From positions 1 to 64,000 of the forward strand of contig NZ_FXAT01000001.1 of the NCBI RefSeq assembly GCF_900177725.1: a stretch of DNA of 64,000 bases, written 5' to 3'. Source of the stretch: Paraburkholderia susongensis. GTDB lineage: Bacteria; Pseudomonadota; Gammaproteobacteria; Burkholderiales; Burkholderiaceae. Positions 16,912-26,563 of the stretch are shown here, in pieces. Below the pieces are notes generated by a model. That model did no database searches and had not been told where the DNA came from. It worked only from the letters and a program-made list of their open reading frames with translations. Every line of letters starts with the position of its first letter. The stretch's first letter is position 1. Both the position numbers and the translations under genes were made by a program.

Positions 16912-16939
16912 ATTATAGTCTTCTCATGGCGCACCGCAA
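16912..16939 (-). promoter_or_regulatory. Sigma70-type promoter of the 47-aa gene
   Basis: Perfect TATAAT at 16917-16912 with TTGCGG at 16939-16934, spacing 16. The start point would fall about 35 bases upstream of the ATG, next to the AAGGAG ribosome site. Confidence 0.6.
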
Positions 16940-17104
16940 CAAAAATCGACAACCCGAGCCACGAGATAACCCCCATCCCGCCAGAAATTGAAAAAAATCG
17001 AAAAAGGGCGGCACCAGAAGAGGTGGTATTAACAATCCGCACCGTACAGGTGCAATAATGACCGCTTTACCTGCGACGCTCTGCCGCAGCCCTCCTCCGC
17101 CGTC

Positions 17105-18502
17105 ATGACCGTCGCCCAGAAAGCTCTGATTGCGCCCCTTATCGTCGCGTGCGCGATGTTTATGGAAAGCGTCGACGCGAACGTGATCGTCACCGCGCTG
17201 CCGGCGATGGCGCGCGATTTCGGGCGCGATCCGGTCACGCTGAAAATCGCGGTGACGAGCTACGTGCTGGGTCTCGGCGTGTTCATTCCCGTCTGCGGCT
17301 GGCTCGCCGACAAATTCGGCGCGCGTACGGTCTTTCGCACGGCTATCGGCATCTTCGTGACGGGCTCGCTGCTGTGCGCCGCGTCGGATTCGCTGGCGAC
17401 CTTCACGATCGCCCGCTTCATTCAGGGCGTCGGCGGCGCGATGATGGTGCCGGTCGGGCGCATCATCATCTTTCGCGTCGTGGAAAAAGCCGATTTCATC
17501 CGCGCGATGAACTATCTGAGCGTGCCCGCGATGCTCGGCCCCGCGGCCGGCCCGCTGCTCGGCGGCTTCATCACGACCTATCTGCACTGGCGGCTGATTT
17601 TTTTCATCAACGTGCCGATCGGTCTACTCGGCATCTATCTGACCAACCGCTACATCGCGAACACGCGCGAGCCCGACCCGGGGCCGCTCGACTGGATCGG
17701 CTTCATCCTGTCCGCGGCGGGCGCGGTGCTGCTACTGCTGGGGCTTTCGCTCGTCGGCGGCGAGATGATCTCGAACGCGAATGCGTTCGGCATGTGCGCG
17801 GTCGGCGCGGTGCTGCTCGCGATATACGTCGCGTACGCACAGCGCGTTCCTCTGCCGCTGCTCGATCTGCGCTTTTTCAAGGTGCCGACCTTCCAGGCGA
17901 GCGTGCTCGGCGGGTCGCTCTTTCGCATCGGTCTTGGCGCGCTGCCGTTCCTCCTGCCGCTGCTGCTGCAGGAAGGCCACGGGATGAGCGCGTTCGAATC
18001 CGGCCTGATTACCTGCGCGTCCGCGTTCGGCGGCATGTTCATGCGCACGATCGCGTCGCGCGTGCTGCGCCGCTTCGGCTTCCGTTCGGTGCTCGTGTTC
18101 AACGCCGCACTGTCGGGCATTTCGATCGCCGCGTGCGGGCTCTTTTTCCCGCACACGCCGACGTGGATCATCTGGGTGGTCGTGCTGCTCGGCGGCTTCT
18201 TCCCCGCGCTGCAGTTCACGAGCCTGAACTCGCTCACCTACGCGGAAATCGCGAGCCGCGACGTCGGCCGCGCGACGAGCCTCGGCAGCGTCGTGCAGCA
18301 GATGTCGCTCGGCCTCGGCGTGACGGTCGGCGGTATCGTGCTGCAGATTTCGCGCGTGCTGCATGGGCACCCGAGCATTACGTGGTCGGATTTCTGGCCC
18401 GCGTTCCTCGTAGTCGGGCTGTGCTCGTTCGCCTCGATTCCGGTCACGCGGCGCTTGCCGCATGGCGCAGGCGAAGAGATTTCGCGAGGCGTGCGGGGCT
18501 AG
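17105..18502 (+). CDS. DHA2-type multidrug MFS transporter
   Basis: 465 residues with about fourteen hydrophobic segments. Signature DHA2/EmrB-like features are MESVDANVIVTALPAM in helix 1 (the D in the middle of TM1), GWLADKFGARTVF in the first loop and ARFIQGVGGAMMVPVGR in helix 4. It exports drugs or other hydrophobic compounds by proton antiport. The ATG at 17105 is the first usable start. Its 3' end overlaps the convergent histidine kinase gene by four bases. Confidence 0.88.
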   Translation: MTVAQKALIAPLIVACAMFMESVDANVIVTALPAMARDFGRDPVTLKIAVTSYVLGLGVFIPVCGWLADKFGARTVFRTAIGIFVTGSLLCAASDSLATFTIARFIQGVGGAMMVPVGRIIIFRVVEKADFIRAMNYLSVPAMLGPAAGPLLGGFITTYLHWRLIFFINVPIGLLGIYLTNRYIANTREPDPGPLDWIGFILSAAGAVLLLLGLSLVGGEMISNANAFGMCAVGAVLLAIYVAYAQRVPLPLLDLRFFKVPTFQASVLGGSLFRIGLGALPFLLPLLLQEGHGMSAFESGLITCASAFGGMFMRTIASRVLRRFGFRSVLVFNAALSGISIAACGLFFPHTPTWIIWVVVLLGGFFPALQFTSLNSLTYAEIASRDVGRATSLGSVVQQMSLGLGVTVGGIVLQISRVLHGHPSITWSDFWPAFLVVGLCSFASIPVTRRLPHGAGEEISRGVRG

Positions 18503-20448
18503 GCACCCGCCTGCGCGAGCAGCGTATCGAGCGTCGCCATCTCCACCGGCTTCACGAGATGCGTATGGAAACCCGCTTCGCGGGTACGTTCGAGATCGCT
18601 GGCATGACCAAAGCCGGTCATCGCGGCGAACCTCGTGCGGCTCAGTTCCGGCATCGCGCGCAGCGCCGCGAGCGTCGCATAGCCGTCCATCTTCGGCATC
18701 GCGATGTCGATCAGCGCAAGATGCGGCGCGAAGCGCGGCGCAATCTGCAGCGCCTGTTCGCCCTCGTACGCGATGCGCACCTCGTGGCCCTTGAGTTCGA
18801 GCAGCATCGCGAGGCTGTCAGCCGAATCGCGGTTGTCGTCGACGAGCAGAATCCGCAACGGCTGCGCCACGGGCGCGGCCGTGCTCGCGCGCTCATCCGC
18901 GGCCTCGGCTTGTGCAACGGCAAGCGGCAGACTCAGCGTGAACGTGCTGCCGAGTCCCTGCCCTTCACTGCTCGCGACGATGCTGCCGCCGTGCATTTCG
19001 ACGAGCGACTTGCACAGCGTGAGGCCGATGCCGAGGCCGCCCTCACCCTCGCTCTGGCTATCCTTTTCCTGCGCGAACAGCTCGAAAATCTTGTCGAGCG
19101 AGCGCACCGGAATGCCACAGCCCGGGTCGCGTACTTCGAGCACGGCCATCTGAAAGTCGATGCGGCCCACCACGTCGAGACAACTGCCCTGTGGCGAGAA
19201 TTTCGACGCGTTATGCAGCAGGTTCTGCAGCACCTGCACGAGCCGCGTCATGTCGCCGCGAATGATGACCGGCTCGGCCGGCACATGCGCGGCGACGCGT
19301 TGCTCGCGCGAGTCGATGAACGGTCGCGCCGCCTCGATCGCGCGCGCCACGAGTTCGCCGAGATCGACGCGTGCGGTGCGCAGCTCGACCTTGCCGGACA
19401 TGATGCGGCCGATGTCGAGCAGATCGTCGACGAGCCGCGTGAGGTGCGTGACCTGACGATCGATCAGATCGCGCGCGCGAACGAGCACCGGGCTCAGGCC
19501 GGTTTCGAGCTGCATCACGCCGACCGCGTTGCGTACCGGGGCGAGCGGATTGCGCAGCTCGTGCGCGAGCGTTGCGAGAAACTCGCGCATGCGCGCGCCC
19601 GAACGCTCGAGCTCCTCGCGCTGGCGCCGCTCGGTCAGATCGCGCGTGATGTGCGCGAAGCCGCGCAGCCGCTTCGATTCATCGTAGACCGCCGCGATGA
19701 TCGCGTTGGCCCAGAAGGTCGTGCCGTCCTTGCGCACGCGCCAGCCTTCGTCCTCGACGGTGCCGATCTGGCGAGCGATCGAGAGTTCGCGCGCGGGTTT
19801 GCCCGCGGCGGCCTCCTCGGGCAAATAGAACCGCGAGAAATGGCAGCCCATGATTTCGTCGTGCGTATAGCCCTTGATGCGCGCCGCGCCCGAATTCCAG
19901 CTGATGACGAGGCCTTGCGGATCGAGCATGAAAATCGCGTAGTCCTCGACGCTGTCGACGAGCAGACGGAAGCGCTCTTCGCTTTGCCGCAATGCCTCCA
20001 GATACTCGCGCTGCGCGGTCAGATCGCGCGTGATCTTCGCAAAGCCCGTGACCTCGCCTGCCCCGTTGCGGATCGCCGTGATCACGACGTTCGACCAGAA
20101 CATCGTGCCGTCCTTGCGCACGCGCCAGCCTTCGTCCTCGAAACGGCCGGTCAGCGCGGCCTGTTGCAACTCGTAAGCAGGCCAGCCGCGTGTGACGGCT
20201 TCCTCGGCGTAAAAGCGCGAGAAATGCCGGCCGATAATTTCGCTTCCGGCATAGCCCGTCAGCTTTTGCGCACCGGCATTCCAGCTAACGATGTAGCCGC
20301 CCGCGTCGAGCAGAAAAATCGCGTAGTCCTCGATCGCCTGCACGAGCGACCAGTAATCGATACCGGTGGGCAGCGGTGCCGACGCTTCGGCCTGCAACTG
20401 GGCGGACTCGCCGTTTTCGCGAGGAGAAGGAACATCAAGCTCGGTCAT
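18499..20448 (-). CDS. PAS-PAS hybrid sensor histidine kinase with C-terminal receiver
   Basis: 649 residues from ATG 20448. Two near-identical PAS-PAC units lie in the first half (each with an IFLLDAGGYIVSWNAGAQKLTGY-like core and DEGWRVRKDGTMFWSNVVI). A HisKA domain follows with phospho-acceptor ATLAHELRNPLAPVRNAV, then an HATPase (LLHNASKFS, GGLGIGLTLCKSLVEMHGG). A receiver domain comes last (ILLVDDNRDSAD, phospho-Asp in LIDIAMPKMDGY). There are no membrane helices, so it senses a cytoplasmic signal, possibly redox or a small ligand through PAS. No partner regulator is adjacent. An upstream TTG (20478) could add ten residues. Confidence 0.9.
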   Translation of the reverse strand: MTELDVPSPRENGESAQLQAEASAPLPTGIDYWSLVQAIEDYAIFLLDAGGYIVSWNAGAQKLTGYAGSEIIGRHFSRFYAEEAVTRGWPAYELQQAALTGRFEDEGWRVRKDGTMFWSNVVITAIRNGAGEVTGFAKITRDLTAQREYLEALRQSEERFRLLVDSVEDYAIFMLDPQGLVISWNSGAARIKGYTHDEIMGCHFSRFYLPEEAAAGKPARELSIARQIGTVEDEGWRVRKDGTTFWANAIIAAVYDESKRLRGFAHITRDLTERRQREELERSGARMREFLATLAHELRNPLAPVRNAVGVMQLETGLSPVLVRARDLIDRQVTHLTRLVDDLLDIGRIMSGKVELRTARVDLGELVARAIEAARPFIDSREQRVAAHVPAEPVIIRGDMTRLVQVLQNLLHNASKFSPQGSCLDVVGRIDFQMAVLEVRDPGCGIPVRSLDKIFELFAQEKDSQSEGEGGLGIGLTLCKSLVEMHGGSIVASSEGQGLGSTFTLSLPLAVAQAEAADERASTAAPVAQPLRILLVDDNRDSADSLAMLLELKGHEVRIAYEGEQALQIAPRFAPHLALIDIAMPKMDGYATLAALRAMPELSRTRFAAMTGFGHASDLERTREAGFHTHLVKPVEMATLDTLLAQAGA

Positions 20449-20564
20449 GGCGTGCACGTAGAGGAGTTGTCGTCTCAAGCATACGCTGGGCCCGGGCGGT
20501 GGCGCTTTAGTTCGTCGGCTTATTCGCTGCGTCGTTCGTTTTCACCCGCGCCACGGCAAGCCTC

Positions 20565-21614
20565 TCACCCAGCCGAGCCGATCTTTTCCGCGAGCTTCGC
20601 GTCGTAACTCGAATGGACGTGCACACGCTTTTTGTCGGGATAGGCATAGACATAGGCCTTGCGCAACGCGAGCGACGCCTCGTGAAAGCCGGACAGAATC
20701 AGCTTCTGCTTGTTCGGATAGTTCGCGATGTCGCCGACCGCGAAGATGCCCGGCCGCGAACTCTCGTAGTTCGACGTATCCACGTCGATGCGTCCGCCGT
20801 GAATCGCCAGCCCCCACTGCGCGATCGGGCCGAGATCGGCGACGAGGCCGTAGAGCGCGATCAGGTGCTCGGCCTCGAGCTGCGTCTCGCCGTCGATATG
20901 CCTTAGCGTCAGCGACTTCAATACACCGTCTTCGACGCCGAGCGCCGCAATTGCACCGACGACGAAGTCCATCTCGCCTGCCTCGACCGCGCGCCGCATC
21001 TGCGCGACGCTCGAATCGGCCGCGCTGAAGCCGGCGCGCCGATGCACGAGCGTCACGCGCCGCGCGACCTGGCGCAGCGCGAGCGCCCAGTCGAGCGCGG
21101 AATCGCCGCCACCGGCGACGACCACGACCTTGCCGGCGAAGTCCGCGAGCCGCGGCACGCTGTAGTGCACGTGACGCTTCTCGAGCGGCGCGGCCTCGTC
21201 GAGCGTGAGTTTTTGCGGCACGAACGCGCCGTTGCCGGCGGCGAGCAGGATCGCGGCGACGTCGAAGACGAGGCCGCGATGCGTGCGCACGGTCCAGCGT
21301 CCGTCGTCGCGCTGCTCGACCGTCTCGACGCGCTGTTCGAGGTGGATCGGCACGTCGAACGGCTTCACCTGCGCCATCAGACGCTCGACCAGGTCGCGTG
21401 CGGTACAGGACGGAATCGCGGGGATGTCGTAGATCGGCTTGTCGGGATACAGCTCGATGCACTGGCCGCCGATCCTGCCGAGCACATCGACGATCTGGCA
21501 CGTGAGGCCGATCACGCCTGCCTCGAATGCCGCGAAAAGACCCACGGGACCCGCGCCGACGATCAGGACGTCGGTGCGGATCGGCTGCGGCGACGGGTCG
21601 GCGGTGGTGGTCAT
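20565..21614 (-). CDS. Ferredoxin--NADP reductase, thioredoxin-reductase-like type
   Basis: 349 residues, the normal length for the bacterial TrxR-like ferredoxin-NADP+ reductase. The FAD-binding motif is VLIVGAGPVGLFAAFEAG (about 16-33), the NADPH site is VVVVAGGGDSALDWAL, and the C-terminal FAD segment is GIFAVGDIANYPNK. No CxxC redox pair is present, which separates it from thioredoxin reductase. It supplies or withdraws electrons from ferredoxin. ATG 21614 was chosen because the family begins just before the FAD motif; longer frames upstream are not conserved-looking. Confidence 0.87.
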   Translation of the reverse strand: MTTTADPSPQPIRTDVLIVGAGPVGLFAAFEAGVIGLTCQIVDVLGRIGGQCIELYPDKPIYDIPAIPSCTARDLVERLMAQVKPFDVPIHLEQRVETVEQRDDGRWTVRTHRGLVFDVAAILLAAGNGAFVPQKLTLDEAAPLEKRHVHYSVPRLADFAGKVVVVAGGGDSALDWALALRQVARRVTLVHRRAGFSAADSSVAQMRRAVEAGEMDFVVGAIAALGVEDGVLKSLTLRHIDGETQLEAEHLIALYGLVADLGPIAQWGLAIHGGRIDVDTSNYESSRPGIFAVGDIANYPNKQKLILSGFHEASLALRKAYVYAYPDKKRVHVHSSYDAKLAEKIGSAG

Positions 21615-21988
21615 GAGCGGGTTCTCCGTAGGGCGTGGTGGACGTGATGGACAATAAGGACGGCTGCGAGGACGGCCCCAGGCGCGCGGCAAATAGCACG
21701 ACACGGGCACAACCAAGGCGCGGCAAGGGCCAAACAAAGGAACGACAAGGAAGCGACGAAAGCCCCAATACGACGCCGATAACCCACCATACCGAATCGT
21801 CCCGAGCGCGGCAACGATGCCATTGCCGGCGGTAAGGATGCTCGGCACGCTTGGTCAACGCCGCAAAGTGGTTACCTGAAAATAACCGGAATCGGTCATT
21901 TTTCGAATCCATTCGCGGGACTAAGCTGAACCCTGTCCGATCCAACGCATGCAGCACGGCATGCACCGAACCCACCACGGAGCACACC
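21615..21988. other. Divergent intergenic region
   Basis: 374 bases between the reductase (minus) and the AhpD-like gene (plus). No gene is supported. A moderately AT-rich stretch at 21875-21915 with TGAAAATAACCGG probably contains the promoter of the AhpD-like gene; no clear operator is visible. Confidence 0.35.
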
Positions 21989-22426
21989 ATGGAACAACGT
22001 CTCGACTTCTACAAAGCCAACCCCGCCGTCATCAAGGCCATGCTCGGCCTCGAGGAGTGCCTCGGCAAATCGGCGCTCGAAAAATCGCTGACCGAACTCG
22101 TGCGGCTGCGCGCATCGCAGATCAACGGTTGTGCGTTCTGCGTCGACATGCACACGAGCGACGCGCGCAAGGGCGGCGAAACCGACCGGCGTCTCGCCAC
22201 TGTCGTCGCATGGCGCGAAACGCCGTTTTTCACGGACCGCGAACGCGCGGCGCTCGAATGGACCGAAGCGCTCACGCTCGTGTCGCACGATCACGTGCCC
22301 GACGCGGTATGGAACGCGGTGCGCCCGCATTTCAGCGACCAGGAACTGGCCGACCTCACACTGCTCGTCTCGACGATCAACGCGTGGAACCGCTTTGCGA
22401 TCGCGTTTCGCAAGATGCCGGCGTGA
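21989..22426 (+). CDS. Carboxymuconolactone decarboxylase/AhpD-like protein
   Basis: 145 residues. The AhpD core motif is RASQINGCAFCVDMHT with C48, C51 and H55, the thiol relay residues of alkylhydroperoxidase-like proteins. Members act in peroxide defence or unknown redox reactions. The gene is monocistronic and is followed 76 bases later by a convergent LysR gene. Confidence 0.87.
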   Translation: MEQRLDFYKANPAVIKAMLGLEECLGKSALEKSLTELVRLRASQINGCAFCVDMHTSDARKGGETDRRLATVVAWRETPFFTDRERAALEWTEALTLVSHDHVPDAVWNAVRPHFSDQELADLTLLVSTINAWNRFAIAFRKMPA

Positions 22427-22502
22427 GTGACGCGGCGCAGCGCGCCGCGGTCACCCGCATCCGCGTAACGCCGCGCCCGTTATCGATCGATGCATCGCTC
22501 GA

Positions 22503-23363
22503 TCATTCTCCGACCCATGAGCCGCGCAGATCGCTCTCGTGCAGCAATTGCAGCAGCGTGCCCGCCGGGCGGCTCAGGCGCTTCGCCGCGAGCGCGATGA
22601 ATTCCACCGATGGCAGCACCGGCAGCCCGGCCACATTCAACGGCGGCGCGAGCCCTCGCGCGGCCAGATATTGCGGACGCACCGTGATGCCGAGCCCGCC
22701 GCGCGCGGCCGCGATGCAACCCGAGTGACTGCTGCTCGTGCAGACCACCTGCCAGCTCGCCCCCACTTCGGCCAGCGCATCGAGCACGACCGCGCGCGTC
22801 ACGCTCGGCTCGGCGACGAGGATCAGCGGCAGCGGCTGGCTCAGATCGACGAGCGTGCCCGTGCGCGCGAGCCATTCGAGGCGCCCGGTGAAAAGCGGCA
22901 CGCCGCGGCGGTCGCCGAGCCGGCGCTTGCCGACCAGCAGATCGATCGCGCCGGCGTCGAGCAACTCGTACAGCTTGCCGGTCATGCCGATCGTGATTTC
23001 GAGCTCGACATCGGGATGCGCGTTGCGAAACGCTGCGAGCACGGTGGGCAGCGGGCCGAGCGCGATGTCGTCCGAGGAGCCGAGACGCACACGCCCTTTG
23101 AGACGCGGCGCGCGAAACTGCGATTCCGCGCGCGACAGCGCCTGCAGGATCACGCTCGCATGCGCGAGCATGGCTTCGCCGTCGGGTGTCATGGCGAGCG
23201 AATGGGTGTCGCGCACGAACAGGCGCCGGCCCACGCTCTGTTCGAGCCGCCGGATATGTTCGCTCACGCTCGACTGCGTGAGATTGAGCCGGCGCCCCGC
23301 CTCGGTAAAGCTATGGCACGCGGCGACGGTCGAGAAGGTTTTAAGCCAGATCGGGTTGAGCAT
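22503..23363 (-). CDS. LysR-family transcriptional regulator
   Basis: 286 residues. The N-terminal helix-turn-helix is FTEAGRRLNLTQSSVSEHIRRLEQSVGRRLFVRD (about 18-51), followed by a substrate-binding domain. It is divergent from the DHA2 transporter at 23541, with 177 bases between them, so it probably controls that exporter in the usual LysR arrangement. The inducer is unknown. Confidence 0.9.
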   Translation of the reverse strand: MLNPIWLKTFSTVAACHSFTEAGRRLNLTQSSVSEHIRRLEQSVGRRLFVRDTHSLAMTPDGEAMLAHASVILQALSRAESQFRAPRLKGRVRLGSSDDIALGPLPTVLAAFRNAHPDVELEITIGMTGKLYELLDAGAIDLLVGKRRLGDRRGVPLFTGRLEWLARTGTLVDLSQPLPLILVAEPSVTRAVVLDALAEVGASWQVVCTSSSHSGCIAAARGGLGITVRPQYLAARGLAPPLNVAGLPVLPSVEFIALAAKRLSRPAGTLLQLLHESDLRGSWVGE

Positions 23364-23540
23364 GCGCCATTGTCGCGCTGCTTATCGCGAAAGTCGATAA
23401 CAGTCAGCGAACCTAGTGGGGTTCCCGATTGACGAGGATGTCAATAAGATGACGGAATTCCCGCTTGCCCCGCGCGGGCGGCGCTGTGGCTGGCCGCACC
23501 GGCCGCTCATGCCACCGCACCGCCGCGCCGCTGTTGAAAA

Positions 23541-24941
23541 ATGACCAAGGATTCCACCCACACCGCGCTGCTCTGGATCGTCGCCGGCGGCTTCTTCATG
23601 CAGTCGCTCGACACGACGATCGTCAACACCGCGCTGCCTTCGATCGCGAACAGCCTGCACGTCGCGCCGCTCGCGATGCAGCCGATCGTCGTCGCCTACA
23701 CGCTGACGATGGCCATGCTCACGCCCGCCTCGGGCTGGCTCGCCGACCGCTTCGGCTCGCGCCGCGTCTACTTCGCCGCGATTCTCGTGTTCGTGCTCGG
23801 CTCGCTTTGCTGCGCGAGTGCGCACACGCTCGGCCAGCTCGTGCTCGCGCGCGTCCTGCAGGGCCTGGGCGGTTCGATGCTGCTGCCGATCGGCCGCCTC
23901 GCGGTGCTGCGCGCCGTGTCCGGCGAGCAATACGTCGCGGCGCTCGCGTTCGTTTCGATTGCGGGCCAGCTCGGGCCGATCGCCGGACCGACGCTCGGCG
24001 GCTGGTTCGTGCAGGCCATCACGTGGCACTGGATTTTTCTTATCAACGTGCCGATCGGCGTCGTGGGCCTGTATGCGGTGCAGCGCTTCCTGCCGTCGCA
24101 TGACACCGCCAAGGCGCCGCCGTTCGACTTCGTCGGCTGCGCTCTGCTGTCGCTGTGCATGATCGCGTTTTCGCTCGCGATCGACGCGCCGGTCCCCTCG
24201 CATCGCGCGGCGTGGTCGGCGGGCCTGTTCGCGCTCGCCGTCGCCAGCGCGCTCGCCTACATTCCGTACGCGAAGCATCGGCGCGATCCGCTCTTCAAGC
24301 TCTCGTTATTCGGCGAGCCGAATTTCAGCGTCGGGCTGATCGGCAATCTCGTGTGCCGCGTCGGCTCGAGCGCGGTGCCGTTTCTCGTGCCGCTCCTGCT
24401 GCAATTGCAGCTCGGCTATTCGCCGCTGCACTCCGGTCTGATGATGCTGCCCGCCGCGCTCGCCGGCACGCTCGCCAAGCGCTGGATCGCGCCGCTCGTG
24501 CGCCGTTACGGCTACGACACGTTCCTGCTCGTCAACACGCTCATCGTCGGCTCGTCGATCGTCGCGTTCTCGCTGATTTCGCGCGGCACGCCGCTCGTGA
24601 TCGAAATCGTGATTCTCGCGGCGTTCGGCGCGGCCAACTCGATGCAGTTCGCGGCGATGAACAGTGTCACGCTGAAGGATCTCTCGCACGAAGACGCGGG
24701 CGCCGGCAACAGCCTCTTCTCGATGGTGCAGATGCTCGCGATCGGTCTTGGCGTGTCGATCGGCGGCGGCCTCGTGAACCTGTTCTCCACGCAATGGGGT
24801 TCGGCCACGCTCGGGTTCCGCATGAGCTTCGTGTGCGTCGGCGGAATTACGCTCATATCTGCGTGGATCTTCCGTCATCTCGACGACCCGTCCGGCACGC
24901 GCGTGATTCGCGGACAGGCCGCGCAAGGCGCGGGGCGCTGA
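23541..24941 (+). CDS. DHA2 family MFS exporter (MdtD-like)
   Basis: 466 residues, about fourteen membrane segments. Family markers are MQSLDTTIVNTALPSIA in helix 1, GWLADRFGSRRVYF, and ARVLQGLGGSMLLPIGRLAVL. It is similar in plan to the transporter at 17105 but clearly diverged in sequence, so the two are paralogues and not a recent duplication. It lies divergent from a LysR gene that may regulate it. Confidence 0.88.
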   Translation: MTKDSTHTALLWIVAGGFFMQSLDTTIVNTALPSIANSLHVAPLAMQPIVVAYTLTMAMLTPASGWLADRFGSRRVYFAAILVFVLGSLCCASAHTLGQLVLARVLQGLGGSMLLPIGRLAVLRAVSGEQYVAALAFVSIAGQLGPIAGPTLGGWFVQAITWHWIFLINVPIGVVGLYAVQRFLPSHDTAKAPPFDFVGCALLSLCMIAFSLAIDAPVPSHRAAWSAGLFALAVASALAYIPYAKHRRDPLFKLSLFGEPNFSVGLIGNLVCRVGSSAVPFLVPLLLQLQLGYSPLHSGLMMLPAALAGTLAKRWIAPLVRRYGYDTFLLVNTLIVGSSIVAFSLISRGTPLVIEIVILAAFGAANSMQFAAMNSVTLKDLSHEDAGAGNSLFSMVQMLAIGLGVSIGGGLVNLFSTQWGSATLGFRMSFVCVGGITLISAWIFRHLDDPSGTRVIRGQAAQGAGR

Positions 24942-25206
24942 GACGCTGGTGTTTGTCTCGGTTTGCCTGGGTTTGCCTGAGTTTGCCCTGTCCTTGCGCT
25001 GCGTTCGCCTCGCGTTGCGGCCCGCGCCTCTCTCCCGATTGGCGCCGCCGGCACGCTTGACGCCATAGCATGACTGTCGATCCCCTCATGCCATCCCTTC
25101 ATCACCCGCGCGCGACGGGTGTCACATCCGCGCTTCAGCCCGTGAATTCAAACGGACGTTCGCGTTAGCATGTCGGGCATCAACGGATAGCGAGCAAGGA
25201 ATTCAG

Positions 25207-26139
25207 ATGCCATTTGACGAGCGCGTGCTGAACGGCATGGGCGTGCTGACGGCAATTGTCGATTGCGGCAGTTTCGCGGCCGCGGGCGAAGCGCTCGATA
25301 TGTCGCAATCGGGCGTGAGCCGCTCGGTTGCACGGCTCGAAGCACGCCTCGGCATCCGGCTCTTCGACCGCACCACGCGCTCGGTCACGCTGACCGACGA
25401 AGGCCGCCGCTTCTACGAGCAGATCGTGCCGCTCCTCGGCGGGCTCGAGGAGGCGGCGGCTTCCGCTTCCCAGGGCGCGAGCGCGGTGCGCGGACGTCTG
25501 CGCGTCAACATGGACCCGTTCTTTTCGCGGCTCGTGCTCGGGCAGAGGCTCGGCGGCTTTATCGAGAAGCACCACGAACTGCACCTCGAACTCGTCACGC
25601 GCGACCAGTTGGGCGATATGGTCGAGGACGGCTTCGATCTCGCGATCCGGTTCGGCGCCCCGCCTGTGTCGCCGCTCGTTGCCCGCAAGCTGCTCGATAC
25701 GCGCATTCTGACCGTGGCCGCGCCGTCGTATCTGAAGAAGCATGGGCAGCCTGCGAATCCGGCCGAGCTCGAAAGCGGCAAGCACGTGTGCATCAAGTTT
25801 CGCGATCCGATCACGGGCTATCCGTTCGCCTGGGAATTCCACCGCGGCCGCAAGAAGCTCGCGATTACGCCGCAGGGACGCCTCACGATCAACGACGCGG
25901 GGACGTTGCATAGCGTGTGCATCGCGGGCCAGGGCATCGCGCAGATTCTCGGGCTCGGCTCGGAGTCGCTGCTCGCGAGCGGCAAGCTCGTCGAACTGTT
26001 TTCGGACTGGCGCGACGCCGTGTATCCGTTGTATGCGTTGTATCCGTCGCGGCATCATCCTCCGGCCAAGGTGCGGGCTTTTCTCGATTTCATCGTCTCG
26101 CTGACAGGCGGCGCGGCGCGCGAAGCGTCTGCGGGATAG
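25207..26139 (+). CDS. LysR-family transcriptional regulator
   Basis: 310 residues. The winged helix region reads GSFAAAGEALDMSQSGVSRSVARLEARLGIRLFDRTTRSV (about 22-60), with an effector domain of the CrgA/AaeR-like subgroup (FYEQIVPLLGGLEEA, then RLRVNMDPFFSRLVL). No divergent partner lies within 260 bases upstream, so its target is not evident. It has its own transcription unit. Confidence 0.9.
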   Translation: MPFDERVLNGMGVLTAIVDCGSFAAAGEALDMSQSGVSRSVARLEARLGIRLFDRTTRSVTLTDEGRRFYEQIVPLLGGLEEAAASASQGASAVRGRLRVNMDPFFSRLVLGQRLGGFIEKHHELHLELVTRDQLGDMVEDGFDLAIRFGAPPVSPLVARKLLDTRILTVAAPSYLKKHGQPANPAELESGKHVCIKFRDPITGYPFAWEFHRGRKKLAITPQGRLTINDAGTLHSVCIAGQGIAQILGLGSESLLASGKLVELFSDWRDAVYPLYALYPSRHHPPAKVRAFLDFIVSLTGGAAREASAG

Positions 26140-26563
26140 CGATATCGTCACGCAACGGCGATGCGTGTTTGCGCGCGTGGTGCGCAAACCTTACTGCTGT
26201 GGGGAATTATTTTCTCCCCGGAAAAACGGCGATGAGCGAGATCGGGGAAAGGCCAAAGATAAAAGCGAAAAACAAGGGCCAAAGACAAACATCAAGGGCA
26301 AAGACAAGCCAGCAACCAGTTAGCGCGGGTTGAAGTCGGTTGAAATCTGTCGAAAAAAATAAAACCCAGGCTGGAAGCGGCTTTCCCGTATTTTGCAACT
26401 AAGCCGCATAAATTCCCTTCTTCCGCCGCTTTCTGTAAGCAAACATTTCTTCTCCATTTTTACCGATTATTTTTTCGGCGCCTTGGACTATTTTGCTGCT
26501 TGCGGCAAGGTGTGCGCCTAGCGAACCGGCCGCCGCTTCCGATTGACAAAAAAGGCGACGTCC
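26140..26563. other. Intergenic region upstream of the glycosyltransferase
   Basis: 424 bases without a supported gene. Near 26166-26190 a gtttgcgc/gcgcaaac inverted repeat follows the LysR stop and may end its transcript. From about 26380 to 26480 the sequence becomes AT-rich with several T tracts, unlike the flanking genes, and probably carries the promoter of the next gene. Confidence 0.4.

Noticed and set aside
17149..20607. Uninterrupted 1152-codon plus-strand frame
   Set aside because: It is arginine-rich and covers a real DHA2 transporter and, on the opposite strand, a histidine kinase with clear domains. It results from GC3 bias.
17105..24941. Two DHA2 exporters as a recent duplication
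   Set aside because: Layout is alike but the translated sequences differ throughout, so they are old paralogues.
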